A stretch of DNA of 64,000 nt from [Eubacterium] cellulosolvens LD2006 (GTDB lineage: Bacteria; Bacillota; Clostridia; Lachnospirales; Lachnospiraceae): contig NZ_JHXY01000007.1 of NCBI RefSeq assembly GCF_000621585.1, positions 1 to 64,000 on the forward strand. The letters are read 5' to 3'. The notes below the pieces were generated by a model. The model was given only the letters and a program-made list of their open reading frames with translations, had not been told where the DNA came from and did no database searches. Positions 28,312 to 37,131 of the stretch are shown one piece after another; position 1 is the stretch's first letter; every line of letters starts with the position of its first letter. Both the position numbers and the translations under genes were made by a program.

Positions 28312-29310
28312 TCAGTCGTTGTCGCAGGCAAGTGCAGCTGTGATGATGGACATGGAGTAAACCTCCAGACCGTTACAACCGCGGGAAAGATCGTTGATCG
28401 GAGCGTTCAGTCCGAGAAGGATCGGGCCGTAGGCATCGAAATTGCCAAGACGCTGTGCGATCTTGTATCCCACGTTTCCTGCGTTGATGTCCGGGAAGAT
28501 GAAGGTATTGCAGTGTCCGGCAACATTTGTATCCAGATGCTTTGTAGCTGCGACACGGGGAGATACGGCAGCGTCGAACTGGATCTCTCCTACCATAGGA
28601 ACATCCGGATATTTCTCTTTTGCCTTTGCAGTGGCATTGCGTACTTTATCTACATCCTCGCCCTTTCCGGAGCCTGCTGTAGAATAGGAAAGGAAAGCAA
28701 CCTTCGGATCGATACCGAAATGTCTTGCACATTTGGCTGTCTCGCCGGCGATCTCCACAAGATCATCCTCGGACGGATGAATATTGATCGCGCAGTCACC
28801 CATGGCGATTACCTCGTCCTCACCACTTGCGGAAGGACGAACAAGAATGAAGCAGGAGGATACAATTTTGTTGCCCGGTTTTGTCTTGATCAGCTGAAGA
28901 GCCGGACGAACGGTATCTGCTGTAGAGTAGGTAGCTCCTCCAAGAAGGGCATCTGCAACGCCCATCTTAACCAGCATGGTTCCGAAGTAGTTGGAAGCCT
29001 TCAGAGTTTTTCTTGCCTGCTCCGGTGTAACGCCTTTGCTCTTTCTGAGCTCGCAGAAAAGATCTACCATCTCGTCAAAACGATCCCAGTTCTCAGGGTC
29101 GATAATCTCAGCGCCACGGATGTTGAATCCTGCCTCTTCTGCTGCCTTCTCAATCTCATCCACATTTCCCACAAGAACCGGCTTGAGATAGTTGGAAGCC
29201 AGAAGTCGTGAGCTTGCCTCAAGAATTCTGCCGTCAGTACCCTCTGTAAAAACAATTTTCTTCGGGGACTTTTTAAGTTTCTCGATCATTGATCCAAATC
29301 CGTATGCCAT
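28312..29310 (-). CDS. pta: Phosphate acetyltransferase
   Basis: Converts acetyl-CoA and phosphate to acetyl phosphate for AckA. The 332-residue, single-domain short form begins MAYGFGSMIEKLKKSPKKIV and contains VLVGNVDEIEKAA, a central YFGTMLVKMGVADALLGGAT and the C-terminal PILLGLNAPINDLSRGCN. Its own promoter with good boxes lies upstream at 29373-29401. It is the first gene of the pta-ackA unit. Confidence 0.96.
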   Translation of the reverse strand: MAYGFGSMIEKLKKSPKKIVFTEGTDGRILEASSRLLASNYLKPVLVGNVDEIEKAAEEAGFNIRGAEIIDPENWDRFDEMVDLFCELRKSKGVTPEQARKTLKASNYFGTMLVKMGVADALLGGATYSTADTVRPALQLIKTKPGNKIVSSCFILVRPSASGEDEVIAMGDCAINIHPSEDDLVEIAGETAKCARHFGIDPKVAFLSYSTAGSGKGEDVDKVRNATAKAKEKYPDVPMVGEIQFDAAVSPRVAATKHLDTNVAGHCNTFIFPDINAGNVGYKIAQRLGNFDAYGPILLGLNAPINDLSRGCNGLEVYSMSIITAALACDND

Positions 29311-29372
29311 AATTGTATCTCTCCTTATATTTATAAAAATGAAAAAATGCTTTTCGCAAAAAATCCGTACCC

Positions 29373-29401
29373 ATTATAATACGATTTTCCGGATCATACA
29401 A
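29373..29401 (-). promoter_or_regulatory. pta: pta-ackA promoter
   Basis: Minus-strand TTGTAT (29396-29401), 17-base spacer, TATAAT (29373-29378). The leader to pta is about 55 bases. Confidence 0.75.
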
Positions 29402-29413
29402 GTTGCACGAAAG

Positions 29414-29435
29414 ATTGCATTTCATGAAATACAAT
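29414..29435. promoter_or_regulatory. Operator-like 22-bp palindrome upstream of the pta promoter
   Basis: Two half-sites of the form ATTGNATTTCA meet head to head; 20 of 22 positions are self-complementary. The centre is about 26 bases upstream of the -35 box, a position suited to an activator dimer. The regulator is unknown. Confidence 0.55.
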
Positions 29436-29459
29436 TTTCCCGATATTGACAAAAAAGTA

Positions 29460-30713
29460 TCAAATTTTTACAGGCATTTGCTGATATTCCATTCTCATTT
29501 TCCCTCCTGTCTTCCGCGAAAGAACCCACGCGTAGAGATCGGACGCCCGCCGGTCCTTTCCGTAAACCTCCTCGGGAAGGTCGGAGACACTCGCCGAAAG
29601 GCGGAGAACGCTTCCGGCCCGGATTCTGGAAAAAGCAGCAGCTGCGTTCCCCATGCCGAGAATCCGCACGACTTCCGGATGTTCACAGCGCCTCACGTCC
29701 TCCTCGCGTATCTCGAGAAGAAGGTGCAGCAGCGCACGGTTGATCCTGCTTCTTGTCATATTTCTCGCCTTTAACGCATCGGCCAGCTCCGTGAAACTGC
29801 GGCATTCCCGCCACGTGTGCTGAAGACGGTTTGCCAGATCCTCCGTCACCGAGGCGTAGTCTTCCGGGTGCTCTTCGTATACCAGTCTCGCAAAAAGCAT
29901 ATCGGAAAAATCGTCCGCCCGGATCAGCGCTCGCGGATCCTTCAGATATTTCGAGACGTACTCCGGAAGGGACTCGAGAGGGTTTGGCGCTCCCTTGTCA
30001 AAGAGCGCATGACGAATGCCCGAGGCGGACGCAAAGCCACTCTCCGTAGAGAGACTGTTGTAGTCCTCCCCCTTCCTCCGGATCGTTTTCGGGACAATCC
30101 TGCTGTTCTGAAGAATCAGTTCCTTCATGTAGGCAATCGCCAGCATGTTGTTTGAGCCCTCGAGCAGCGTGTGAAGTGCTTCTTTCGCCTGCTCCTCTTC
30201 TCTATCTTCCCGTTCGCCGCTTACGGTTCTCTCTGCTCGTTCGCCTCTTTCCGCAAGGGCAGCAAAAAGAGCCGCTTCCTGCGCGGCCGGAAAGGACGCG
30301 CCCTCTGCCAGTTTTCTTCGGAGCATTTCCCGGAAGGGATCGGGTTCGGCGGCCAGGATCTCAGCAATCTCCCGCAGCGGCTCGACTTCACCCGCTTCGC
30401 TTCCGAACCAGAGTTCATCGACCGCCCCCAGCGCGTCGAGGATCGCGACAGCGCCGGCCGCAAACTCACCCGCGCTTCCGGTGGCCGCCGCCAGGGGAAG
30501 TTCCAGCACCAGATCCGCCCCGGCCTCCAGAGCCATCCTTGTCCGGACATACTTGTCCAGCACCGCCGGCTCGCCCCGCTGCACAAAGTCGCCGCTCATG
30601 AGAACCAGAATCTGATCCGCCCCCGAGAGGCGCCGCACCTCCTGCAGCTGGTAGATATGTCCCCGGTGAAGGGGATTGTATTCGGCTATGATGGATGCGA
30701 TCTTCTTTTGCAT
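29460..30713 (-). CDS. tmcAL: tRNA(Met) cytidine acetate ligase TmcAL
   Basis: Installs N4-acetylcytidine at the wobble base of elongator tRNA-Met, activating acetate with ATP to acetyl-AMP. The 417-residue protein starts with the nucleotidyltransferase motif IIAEYNPLHRGHIYQL and has LVLMSGDFVQRGEPAV, both typical of the YlbM/TmcAL family. An Arg/Glu-rich insertion (RGERAERTVSGEREDREEE) lies near 150-180. It sits directly upstream of pta-ackA, which supply acetate. CGGAGG lies just upstream of ATG 30713, overlapping the T-run of the preceding terminator. Confidence 0.92.
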   Translation of the reverse strand: MQKKIASIIAEYNPLHRGHIYQLQEVRRLSGADQILVLMSGDFVQRGEPAVLDKYVRTRMALEAGADLVLELPLAAATGSAGEFAAGAVAILDALGAVDELWFGSEAGEVEPLREIAEILAAEPDPFREMLRRKLAEGASFPAAQEAALFAALAERGERAERTVSGEREDREEEQAKEALHTLLEGSNNMLAIAYMKELILQNSRIVPKTIRRKGEDYNSLSTESGFASASGIRHALFDKGAPNPLESLPEYVSKYLKDPRALIRADDFSDMLFARLVYEEHPEDYASVTEDLANRLQHTWRECRSFTELADALKARNMTRSRINRALLHLLLEIREEDVRRCEHPEVVRILGMGNAAAAFSRIRAGSVLRLSASVSDLPEEVYGKDRRASDLYAWVLSRKTGGKMRMEYQQMPVKI

Positions 30714-30723
30714 ATGACCTCCG

Positions 30724-30769
30724 AAAAGGACGGACGACCTGCTGCCCGAAGGCGGCAGGTCGTCCGTCC
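30724..30769 (-). terminator. Strong terminator of the ACT-PFL operon, abutting tmcAL
   Basis: A 15-pair stem GGACGGACGACCTGC / GCAGGTCGTCCGTCC (30728-30769) with an inner GCC-CGAA-GGC cap, followed on the minus strand by TTTTCGG. The T-run runs straight into the GGAGG of tmcAL. Confidence 0.85.
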
Positions 30770-30788
30770 GATATTAATCTGCATTCTA

Positions 30789-32153
30789 TCAGTTTTTGAA
30801 GCTGTGAATCGGCGCAGGGATTCTGCCTGTGCGGTTGATCAGAGCGTCACAGCTGAATTTGCTTACCGGCATAATCGGCGCGCTTCCGAGAAGGCCGCCG
30901 AATTCGAGAACGTCTCCCTCTTTCTTGCCGATGGCGGGGATCAGACGAACGGCCGTTGTCTTCTGGTTGATCATACCGATCGCCATCTCATCGGCGATGA
31001 TTCCTGAGATCGTTGTGCTCTTTGTATCTCCGGGAATTGCGATCATATCCAGTCCTACGGAACATACGCAGGTCATCGCCTCAAGTTTCTCAAGGTGAAG
31101 CGCTCCGCAGTTTACAGCGTTGATCATTCCCTGATCCTCGCTGACCGGAATGAAGGCTCCGGAAAGTCCTCCGACATAAGAAGAGGCCATAACGCCGCCC
31201 TTCTTTACCTGATCGTTCAGAAGTGCAAGAGCTGCCGTTGTTCCCGGAGCTCCGCATCTCTCAAGTCCGATTTCTTCAAGAATATCGGCAACGGAATCTC
31301 CGATGGCCGGTGTCGGCGCAAGGGAGAGGTCGATGATACCGAACGGAACGCCGAGTCTTCTGGATGCCTCCTGCGCTACGAGCTGGCCGACTCTGGTGAT
31401 CTTGAACGCTGTCTTCTTGATGGTCTCGCAGAGTACCTCGAAGTTTGCGCCGCGCACTTTCTGAAGGGCGTGCTTTACAACTCCCGGTCCGGATACGCCA
31501 ACGTTGATGATGGTGTCCGCCTCTGTCACACCGTGGAAGGCGCCGGCCATGAACGGGTTGTCGTCCGGAGCGTTGCAGAAGACCACAAGCTTTGCGCATC
31601 CGAGACAGTCGTTCTCTTTTGTCGCCTCGGCTGTGCTGTTGATGATCTCACCCATAAGTTTCACGGCGTCCATATTGATACCGGTTTTTGTGGATCCTAC
31701 ATTGATGGAAGAACATACGATGTTTGTCTGTGCGAGCGCCTGCGGGATGGAACGGATCAGGAGCTCGTCCGCTTTTGTCATTCCCTTGGACACAAGCGCG
31801 GAATAACCGCCGAGGAAGTTGATGCCGACAGCCTCTGCCGCACGGTCAAGCGTCTTCGCGATGGTCACGAAATCCTCCGGCGTTTTGCAGGCAGCACCGC
31901 CGACAAGAGCGATCGGAGTTACGGAAACTCTCTTGTTGACGATCGGAATACCGAACTCTGCCTCGATGTCTTTTCCTGTTTGCACAAGATTTCTCGCGCA
32001 GGTTGTGATCTTGTCATAGATCTTCTGATTCAGCTTGTCCAGATCCGAATCAATACAGTCCAGAAGGCTGATACCCATGGTGATGGTACGCACATCGAGA
32101 TTCTCGTTCTCGATCATGTTGTTTGTTTCATTTGCCTCAAAAATGTTAATCAT
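30789..32153 (-). CDS. PFL/UPF0210 (DUF711) family protein
   Basis: A 454-residue cytoplasmic protein of the DUF711 (UPF0210) family, distantly related in fold to glycyl-radical PFL-type enzymes but with no known activity. Conserved glycine-rich and cysteine-containing stretches include [35 protein letters not shown] and [17 protein letters not shown]. It follows an ACT-domain gene by 63 bases, and a strong terminator closes the pair. The ACT partner suggests a ligand-regulated enzyme, but the substrate is unknown. Start ATG 32153 has AAAGGATAAG upstream. Confidence 0.85.
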   Translation of the reverse strand: MINIFEANETNNMIENENLDVRTITMGISLLDCIDSDLDKLNQKIYDKITTCARNLVQTGKDIEAEFGIPIVNKRVSVTPIALVGGAACKTPEDFVTIAKTLDRAAEAVGINFLGGYSALVSKGMTKADELLIRSIPQALAQTNIVCSSINVGSTKTGINMDAVKLMGEIINSTAEATKENDCLGCAKLVVFCNAPDDNPFMAGAFHGVTEADTIINVGVSGPGVVKHALQKVRGANFEVLCETIKKTAFKITRVGQLVAQEASRRLGVPFGIIDLSLAPTPAIGDSVADILEEIGLERCGAPGTTAALALLNDQVKKGGVMASSYVGGLSGAFIPVSEDQGMINAVNCGALHLEKLEAMTCVCSVGLDMIAIPGDTKSTTISGIIADEMAIGMINQKTTAVRLIPAIGKKEGDVLEFGGLLGSAPIMPVSKFSCDALINRTGRIPAPIHSFKN

Positions 32154-32216
32154 GTGCTTATCCTTTCATCGATTCTTTCTTTATATCCGAGCTGACATTT
32201 GTCGTTTGTTCGATGA

Positions 32217-32489
32217 TCAGACTCTGTGCATCATGTCGAAGATGTCTTCACGCTGGCAGTGAACCATTACGCCGATCTCCTCGCCCACTTTCTTAAGTTC
32301 CTCTGCAAGAGTTGCGGTATTTTTCGAAGCCTTGGAAGCATCAGTGATCATCATCATATGAAAGTATCCCTGAAGGATTGTCTGAGAAATATCCTCGATA
32401 TTCACGCTGTTCTCTGCAAGATAGTTACAGATCTTTGCGATGATTCCTACTGTATCCTTTCCGGTAACGGTAATGATTGTTTTCTTCAT
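32217..32489 (-). CDS. ACT domain protein (UPF0237 type)
   Basis: A 90-residue single ACT domain, MKKTIITVTGKDTVGIIAKI, the small ligand-binding module usually regulating amino-acid enzymes. ATG 32489 is chosen because GGAAGGAG lies 6 bases upstream; the longer frame from 32522 contains that site. It is paired with the UPF0210 gene downstream, an arrangement found across Firmicutes and streptococci. The ligand is unknown. Confidence 0.88.
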   Translation of the reverse strand: MKKTIITVTGKDTVGIIAKICNYLAENSVNIEDISQTILQGYFHMMMITDASKASKNTATLAEELKKVGEEIGVMVHCQREDIFDMMHRV

Positions 32490-32566
32490 GAATAACTCCT
32501 TCCGCCGGTTTTCAACCGACATACATCGTATAGTGTTCTGCGAAATACAGGATCAGCCGTATTTCA

Positions 32567-33364
32567 TTATATTTCCAAAAGTTCGCCGACCGTATCGCGC
32601 AGGGCCACATGGATCGGGAAATCATTGGCGTGATAAGGATTGTCGCCTTCCGTCACTTCGGTACATACCGTCTGATAAGCGAGATTCGGATAATTGTTCT
32701 CGTCGCTCAAATGTCCGAGGATAATATGCCGCATATTGTCGTGAAGGATCTCCGAGAGAAGCCTTCCGCTCGCCTCGTTGGAAAGGTGACCTTTGTCGCT
32801 GAGGATTCTCAGCTTCAGATAATATGGATAACTGCCGGCCTCGAGCATATTCACATCGTGATTTGCCTCGAGCAGCAGCGCGTCCAGATTCTGAAGATGA
32901 CGGATCGTGTAATCCGTGTACGTCCCCATATCGGTCGCGATCGCAGCCGTTCTTCCCTCGCTGGAGAGATGATAGCCCACCGGTTCCGCCGCGTCGTGCG
33001 AAATCCGGAACGGTTCGATGGTCATATCCCCGATGGTCACCGGGCAGTCGGCTTTGATCTCATGATAAAGTCCCTCGGGAATTTTCCCGCAGGACTTGTG
33101 TGATTCAATATATTCCAGGGTTCCCTTTGTCGCATAGATCGGTATTCCGTGTCTGCGGGCAAGTACCCCGAGTCCTTTGATGTGATCGGAATGTTCATGG
33201 GTGACAAAAATTCCGTCCAGGTCACTTCCTGTGTACCCGATCGCGTTGAGCCCCTCTTCTGTTTTCTTGCCGGAAATTCCGGCATCAAAAAGCAGGCTCA
33301 CCTGTTCACTGCCCGCAAAAATACAGTTTCCGCTGCTTCCGCTGGACAGACTGCAGAGTTTCAT
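32567..33364 (-). CDS. Metallo-beta-lactamase fold hydrolase, YycJ/WalJ-like
   Basis: A 265-residue metal-dependent hydrolase with the motif THEHSDH (55-61), further ligands in FRISHDAAEP, ATDMGTYTD and LLEANHD, and HIILGHLSDENN near the end. It resembles WalJ (YycJ), a 5'-3' nuclease-like protein tied to cell-wall and replication control in low-GC Gram positives. Here it is not next to walRK; it overlaps coaE by 4 bases (ATGA) behind polA. A DNA-related role is plausible given that neighbour. Confidence 0.82.
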   Translation of the reverse strand: MKLCSLSSGSSGNCIFAGSEQVSLLFDAGISGKKTEEGLNAIGYTGSDLDGIFVTHEHSDHIKGLGVLARRHGIPIYATKGTLEYIESHKSCGKIPEGLYHEIKADCPVTIGDMTIEPFRISHDAAEPVGYHLSSEGRTAAIATDMGTYTDYTIRHLQNLDALLLEANHDVNMLEAGSYPYYLKLRILSDKGHLSNEASGRLLSEILHDNMRHIILGHLSDENNYPNLAYQTVCTEVTEGDNPYHANDFPIHVALRDTVGELLEI

Positions 33365-33975
33365 TCTGTGATAATCCCCTTTTCAAACGCCGATCGCATA
33401 TAGGATCGGATCTGTTCTCTGGTATGCTCCATGGTTCCGCTGTTATCCACAACAAAGCTGCAGTGTTTCCGGAACACATCCTCAGACAGCTGATTCGCCA
33501 TGACCTGTGAGATCTTCTCTTCCGAGTAGCCTCTGCTCCGGGCGAGTCTTTTTCGTCTGACCGACTCTTCTGCATAAACATACCACAATTCATTGCATAT
33601 TTCATCATATTTTTCTTCAATCAGCAACGCGGCCTCCAGAAAGAAAAATTTTCTCCCCCTCTTCCTTGCCGCTTCCACGCGCCGTTCGATCTCCTCGCAG
33701 ACGGCAGGGTGCGTGATCTGATTGAGCCTCTCCAGAAGCAACGGATCCGCAAAAACTTTCTGCGCGATCGCCTGCCGGTCGAACTCACCGTCTTCGCCCA
33801 GGACTTCCTCTCCAAAGAGAGCAAGCACCGGTTCAAAGCAGCTGCCGCCCCGGAGCATCAGCTCTCTGGCCAGCTCGTCCGAGCGCAGAACTTCACAGTC
33901 ATATTCTTCTTCCAGAAAGCGCAGGACTTCGCTCTTGCCGCAGCCCACGCCTCCGGTCACTCCGATATACTTCAT
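33361..33975 (-). CDS. coaE: Dephospho-CoA kinase
   Basis: Last step of coenzyme A synthesis. The 204-residue protein has the P-loop GVTGGVGCGKSEV near the N-terminus, the family motif LNQITHPAVCEEIERRV and FFLEAALLIEEKYDEIC. It starts immediately after the polA stop codon (TAA then ATG) and overlaps the WalJ-like gene by 4 bases. The polA-coaE order is common in Firmicutes. Confidence 0.95.
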   Translation of the reverse strand: MKYIGVTGGVGCGKSEVLRFLEEEYDCEVLRSDELARELMLRGGSCFEPVLALFGEEVLGEDGEFDRQAIAQKVFADPLLLERLNQITHPAVCEEIERRVEAARKRGRKFFFLEAALLIEEKYDEICNELWYVYAEESVRRKRLARSRGYSEEKISQVMANQLSEDVFRKHCSFVVDNSGTMEHTREQIRSYMRSAFEKGIITE

Positions 33976-36633
33976 TTATTTTGCCTCGTACCAGCTCTTT
34001 CCGTCGTGCATATCGATCTCCATGCGAACCGCGAGATCCGTCGCTCCGACCATCTCTTCCTTCAGTATCTCCCGGACCTTCTCCAGTTCGTCTTCTGCCG
34101 TCTCGATCAGCAACTCATCGTGCACCTGAAGAAGAAGTCTGGATTTCAGGTTCTCCTCCTGCAGTCTCTGATCGACGCGGTTCATCGCAATCTTGATGAT
34201 GTCGGCGGCCGTTCCCTGAATCGGAGCGTTCTTTGCCACGCGCTCTCCGAACTGTCTCTGCATGAAATTGCCCGAGGAGAGCTCCGGCATCGGACGCCTT
34301 CTTCCATAGTAGGTCTCGGAGTACTCCTTCTGCTTCGCCGTTTCCACGAGTCCCTCGAGATAGCCGCGGATTCCCGGATAGGCCTCGTAGTAACTGTCGA
34401 TGTATTCCTGTGCCTCCTTGCGGGAAATATTCAGATCCTCGGAAAGGCCGTGGGCACTGATACCATAGACGATCCCGAAGTTGACAGCCTTCGCGTTCCT
34501 TCTCATCAGAGGCGTCACCTCGGCAAGCGGCACATGGAATACCTGAGAAGCGGTAATGGCATGGATGTCCTCGGCATCACGATAGGCCTCGATCAGCTTC
34601 TCATCGCCGGAGAGGGAGGCAAGAACGCGGAGCTCGATCTGTGAATAATCGGCATCCACGAAGACAAAGCCGTCCTGCGGCACAAAACATTTCCGGATCT
34701 GCCTTCCGAGTTCAATACGGGTCGGTATGTTCTGAAGATTCGGCTCCGTGCTGCTGATTCTTCCTGTTGCGGTGATCGTCTGTTTGAAGGTCGTGTGAAT
34801 TCTTCCATCCGCCGCGATGCAGGCCGCAAGTCCGTCGGCATAGGTGGATTTCAACTTCGTCAGCTGCCTGTACTCAAGGATGTCCGCCACAAAGGGCACA
34901 TCCACCGCCAGTTTTTCCAGCACATCCGCAGCCGTGGAATAACCGGTCTTCGTCTTTTTTCCTCCGGGGAGCTGCATCTTTTCAAAGAGGATCACACCCA
35001 GCTGTTTCGGAGAGTTGATATTGAACTTCTCCCCTGCCGCCTCGTAGATGGAAGTCTCCAGTCTCGCAATACCTTCCTTCAGATTCTCACCGTAGGTCTC
35101 CAGTTCATCCGGAAGCACCCGAATACCGGCTTCTTCCATATGACAGAGGGTGTACACCAGCGGCATCTCCACCTCGTCATAGAGTTTGCGCATGCCCTGC
35201 GCCTCCAGTTTTTCTACAAGTCCCGGCCCGCAAGAAAGGGCCGTGTAGGCAATTTCGCCGGCCAGAAGAGCAGCCGTCTCCTCCCCGGTATCGAAGAACG
35301 ATACCGCCTTCTTTGTGCCGAGAATCTCCTCCCTCGAGAGAATCAGAAGCTCCTTCTCGAAGAGAGCCGCGATCGTATCAAAGGGATACTCGGAGGCAAG
35401 CGGATCCAGAAGGTAGGCCGCCACTTCGATATCGGAGATCTTCGATGCGCGCGGATAAGGAACTGCCCGCAGCTGCTTCTTGAGATCGTAGGTCCAGATC
35501 TTCAGCCCGGCCTCCGCCATCTCGAGAAGCGAGACCTTGATATATCTTCCGGAGACAAAACCGCTCATCGGCACATAGGCCGTGTCTTTGGCGGAAAAAG
35601 AAATGGCGACGCCGTGGATATAAGGCTCCTGCTTCCCGGCGTCAAAACTCGTGAGTACGTAGATGCCGGCCTGCTCCTCTTTTTTTGTTCGATGGAACAG
35701 CTCGTCAACCTCCGAGAAGTCGCGATAGATCCGTACCTCCAGCTTTTTCCGGTCTTCCGTCACCTGTCCGTCAAACTGAGACATCAGTTTCCTGAACCCG
35801 AGCCGGCGGAAAATCTCGTAGGCCTCGGGGGTGTGTAAATCGCCGAGTCTCGCCTTCTCGTAGGAAAGCTCCACCGGACTGTCCGTATTGATCGTCGCGA
35901 GCTTTTTGGAAAGAACCGCGAGATCCCAGTGATCCCGCATGGACTCCATCGCCTTCTTCGGCTTGATTTCCTCCACGTGCTCGTGGGCGTTCTCGATCGT
36001 TCCGTAGTCCAGAAGAATCTTTGTCGCCGTCTTCGGTCCGACGCCCGGGAGTCCCGGAATATTGTCAGACGAATCTCCCATCAGCGCTTTCAGCTCGATG
36101 ATCTGCGCCGGCGTCACCTGAAACTCGTCGATGACCTCCTGTGTGTGATAATCCAGAACCGTCGTCTGACCGCCCTTTGTCTTCGGAATCCGCACCAGAA
36201 TTTTATCTGTCGCCAGCTGCAGAAGATCCCGATCTCCGGAGAGAATCGTCACATCCATGCCGTCCCTCTCGCCCCGCTTCGCGACGGTTCCGATCAGGTC
36301 ATCGGCCTCGTAACCTTCCTTTGTGATGATCGTCACGCCCATGGCCGTGAGGACCTCCTTGATCAGCGGAACCTGTTCCCGTAGTTCATCCGGCATCGGA
36401 TGACGGGTTCCCTTGTATTCCGCGAACATCTTGTGGCGGAAAGTCGGCGCCGAGAGATCGAACGCCACGACCAGATACCCCGGTTTTTCCTCCTCCAGCA
36501 CCCGGAAAAGGATATTCAAAAAACCGAGCACCGCTCCCGTGTGCCGTCCCTGCGCGTTTGTCAGATCCGGCAGGCCGTAAAACGCCCGGTTCAGCATACT
36601 GTGTCCATCGATGATTAGAATTTTCTCGCTCAC
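33976..36633 (-). CDS. polA: DNA polymerase I
   Basis: Repair and Okazaki-fragment polymerase, 885 residues. The N-terminal 5'-3' exonuclease domain (about 1-290) has LIIDGHSMLNRAFYGLP, VAFDLSAPTFRHKM and GLPGVGPKTATKILLDYG. The central 3'-5' exonuclease-like region lacks an evident DxE metal motif, so proofreading is probably absent. The polymerase domain has motif A DADYSQIELRVLA (near 660), motif B RRNAKAVNFGIVYGIS and motif C LLLQVHDELLIE. The start codon is GTG 36633 with AGGAG 6 bases upstream. Confidence 0.97.
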   Translation of the reverse strand: MSEKILIIDGHSMLNRAFYGLPDLTNAQGRHTGAVLGFLNILFRVLEEEKPGYLVVAFDLSAPTFRHKMFAEYKGTRHPMPDELREQVPLIKEVLTAMGVTIITKEGYEADDLIGTVAKRGERDGMDVTILSGDRDLLQLATDKILVRIPKTKGGQTTVLDYHTQEVIDEFQVTPAQIIELKALMGDSSDNIPGLPGVGPKTATKILLDYGTIENAHEHVEEIKPKKAMESMRDHWDLAVLSKKLATINTDSPVELSYEKARLGDLHTPEAYEIFRRLGFRKLMSQFDGQVTEDRKKLEVRIYRDFSEVDELFHRTKKEEQAGIYVLTSFDAGKQEPYIHGVAISFSAKDTAYVPMSGFVSGRYIKVSLLEMAEAGLKIWTYDLKKQLRAVPYPRASKISDIEVAAYLLDPLASEYPFDTIAALFEKELLILSREEILGTKKAVSFFDTGEETAALLAGEIAYTALSCGPGLVEKLEAQGMRKLYDEVEMPLVYTLCHMEEAGIRVLPDELETYGENLKEGIARLETSIYEAAGEKFNINSPKQLGVILFEKMQLPGGKKTKTGYSTAADVLEKLAVDVPFVADILEYRQLTKLKSTYADGLAACIAADGRIHTTFKQTITATGRISSTEPNLQNIPTRIELGRQIRKCFVPQDGFVFVDADYSQIELRVLASLSGDEKLIEAYRDAEDIHAITASQVFHVPLAEVTPLMRRNAKAVNFGIVYGISAHGLSEDLNISRKEAQEYIDSYYEAYPGIRGYLEGLVETAKQKEYSETYYGRRRPMPELSSGNFMQRQFGERVAKNAPIQGTAADIIKIAMNRVDQRLQEENLKSRLLLQVHDELLIETAEDELEKVREILKEEMVGATDLAVRMEIDMHDGKSWYEAK

Positions 36634-36729
36634 TTCAGTCTCCTGTCATTTTTCATATACTCTCAAAACCCAAACAGCGTCCGATACCGGACCTCAATTC
36701 CCCATCCCGTCAATCCGGTCAAAGCCGCC

Positions 36730-37131
36730 TCAAAAGCCAAGAAATGACCGGATGGCCGTGAAAATCCGGTATGCCCCGGTCAGATCCAGAATCAGGAACA
36801 GAAACAGCAGTCCCGTGACGGCGGAAACCGCGATCCGGAAGATCCGGAGCCGCCTCTGTCCGACAAGTTCCTCTCTGCTCTTCTTCAGGTGAGTCTTCAG
36901 AAGCGGCTGCAGGTTATACGGGCGGTCAAGAGAATCTTCATTCAGATAACGGACCGTCGTGTTGACCATAAAATCCGTCTCGAGTTCCTCGTAACACTTG
37001 TCGCAGTTGTCAATGTGTTTGAGAAAAGCGGCCTTGTCCCTGTCGGAGATCGTGTTGTTCAGATAGGCACCGATCAGCGCCTCCGCTTCTCTGCACGTCA
37101 GATTTCTGCTTTTGTTGATAAAATCTTCCAC
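36730..37131 (-). CDS. Zinc-finger (zf-HC2) anti-sigma-like membrane protein
   Basis: A 133-residue protein. Its N-terminal part has the HC2-type zinc-binding pattern (C13, H39, C43, C46; KHIDNCDKCYEEL), and it ends with a transmembrane helix (about 103-122, AVSAVTGLLFLFLILDLTG). Such proteins usually sequester extracytoplasmic-function sigma factors, but no sigma factor gene is nearby. The start is GTG 37131 with AAGGAACG upstream. Its first 122 bases overlap the end of the helicase gene in another frame. This could be an anti-sigma factor with a distant partner or a structural membrane protein. Confidence 0.7.
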   Translation of the reverse strand: MEDFINKSRNLTCREAEALIGAYLNNTISDRDKAAFLKHIDNCDKCYEELETDFMVNTTVRYLNEDSLDRPYNLQPLLKTHLKKSREELVGQRRLRIFRIAVSAVTGLLFLFLILDLTGAYRIFTAIRSFLGF

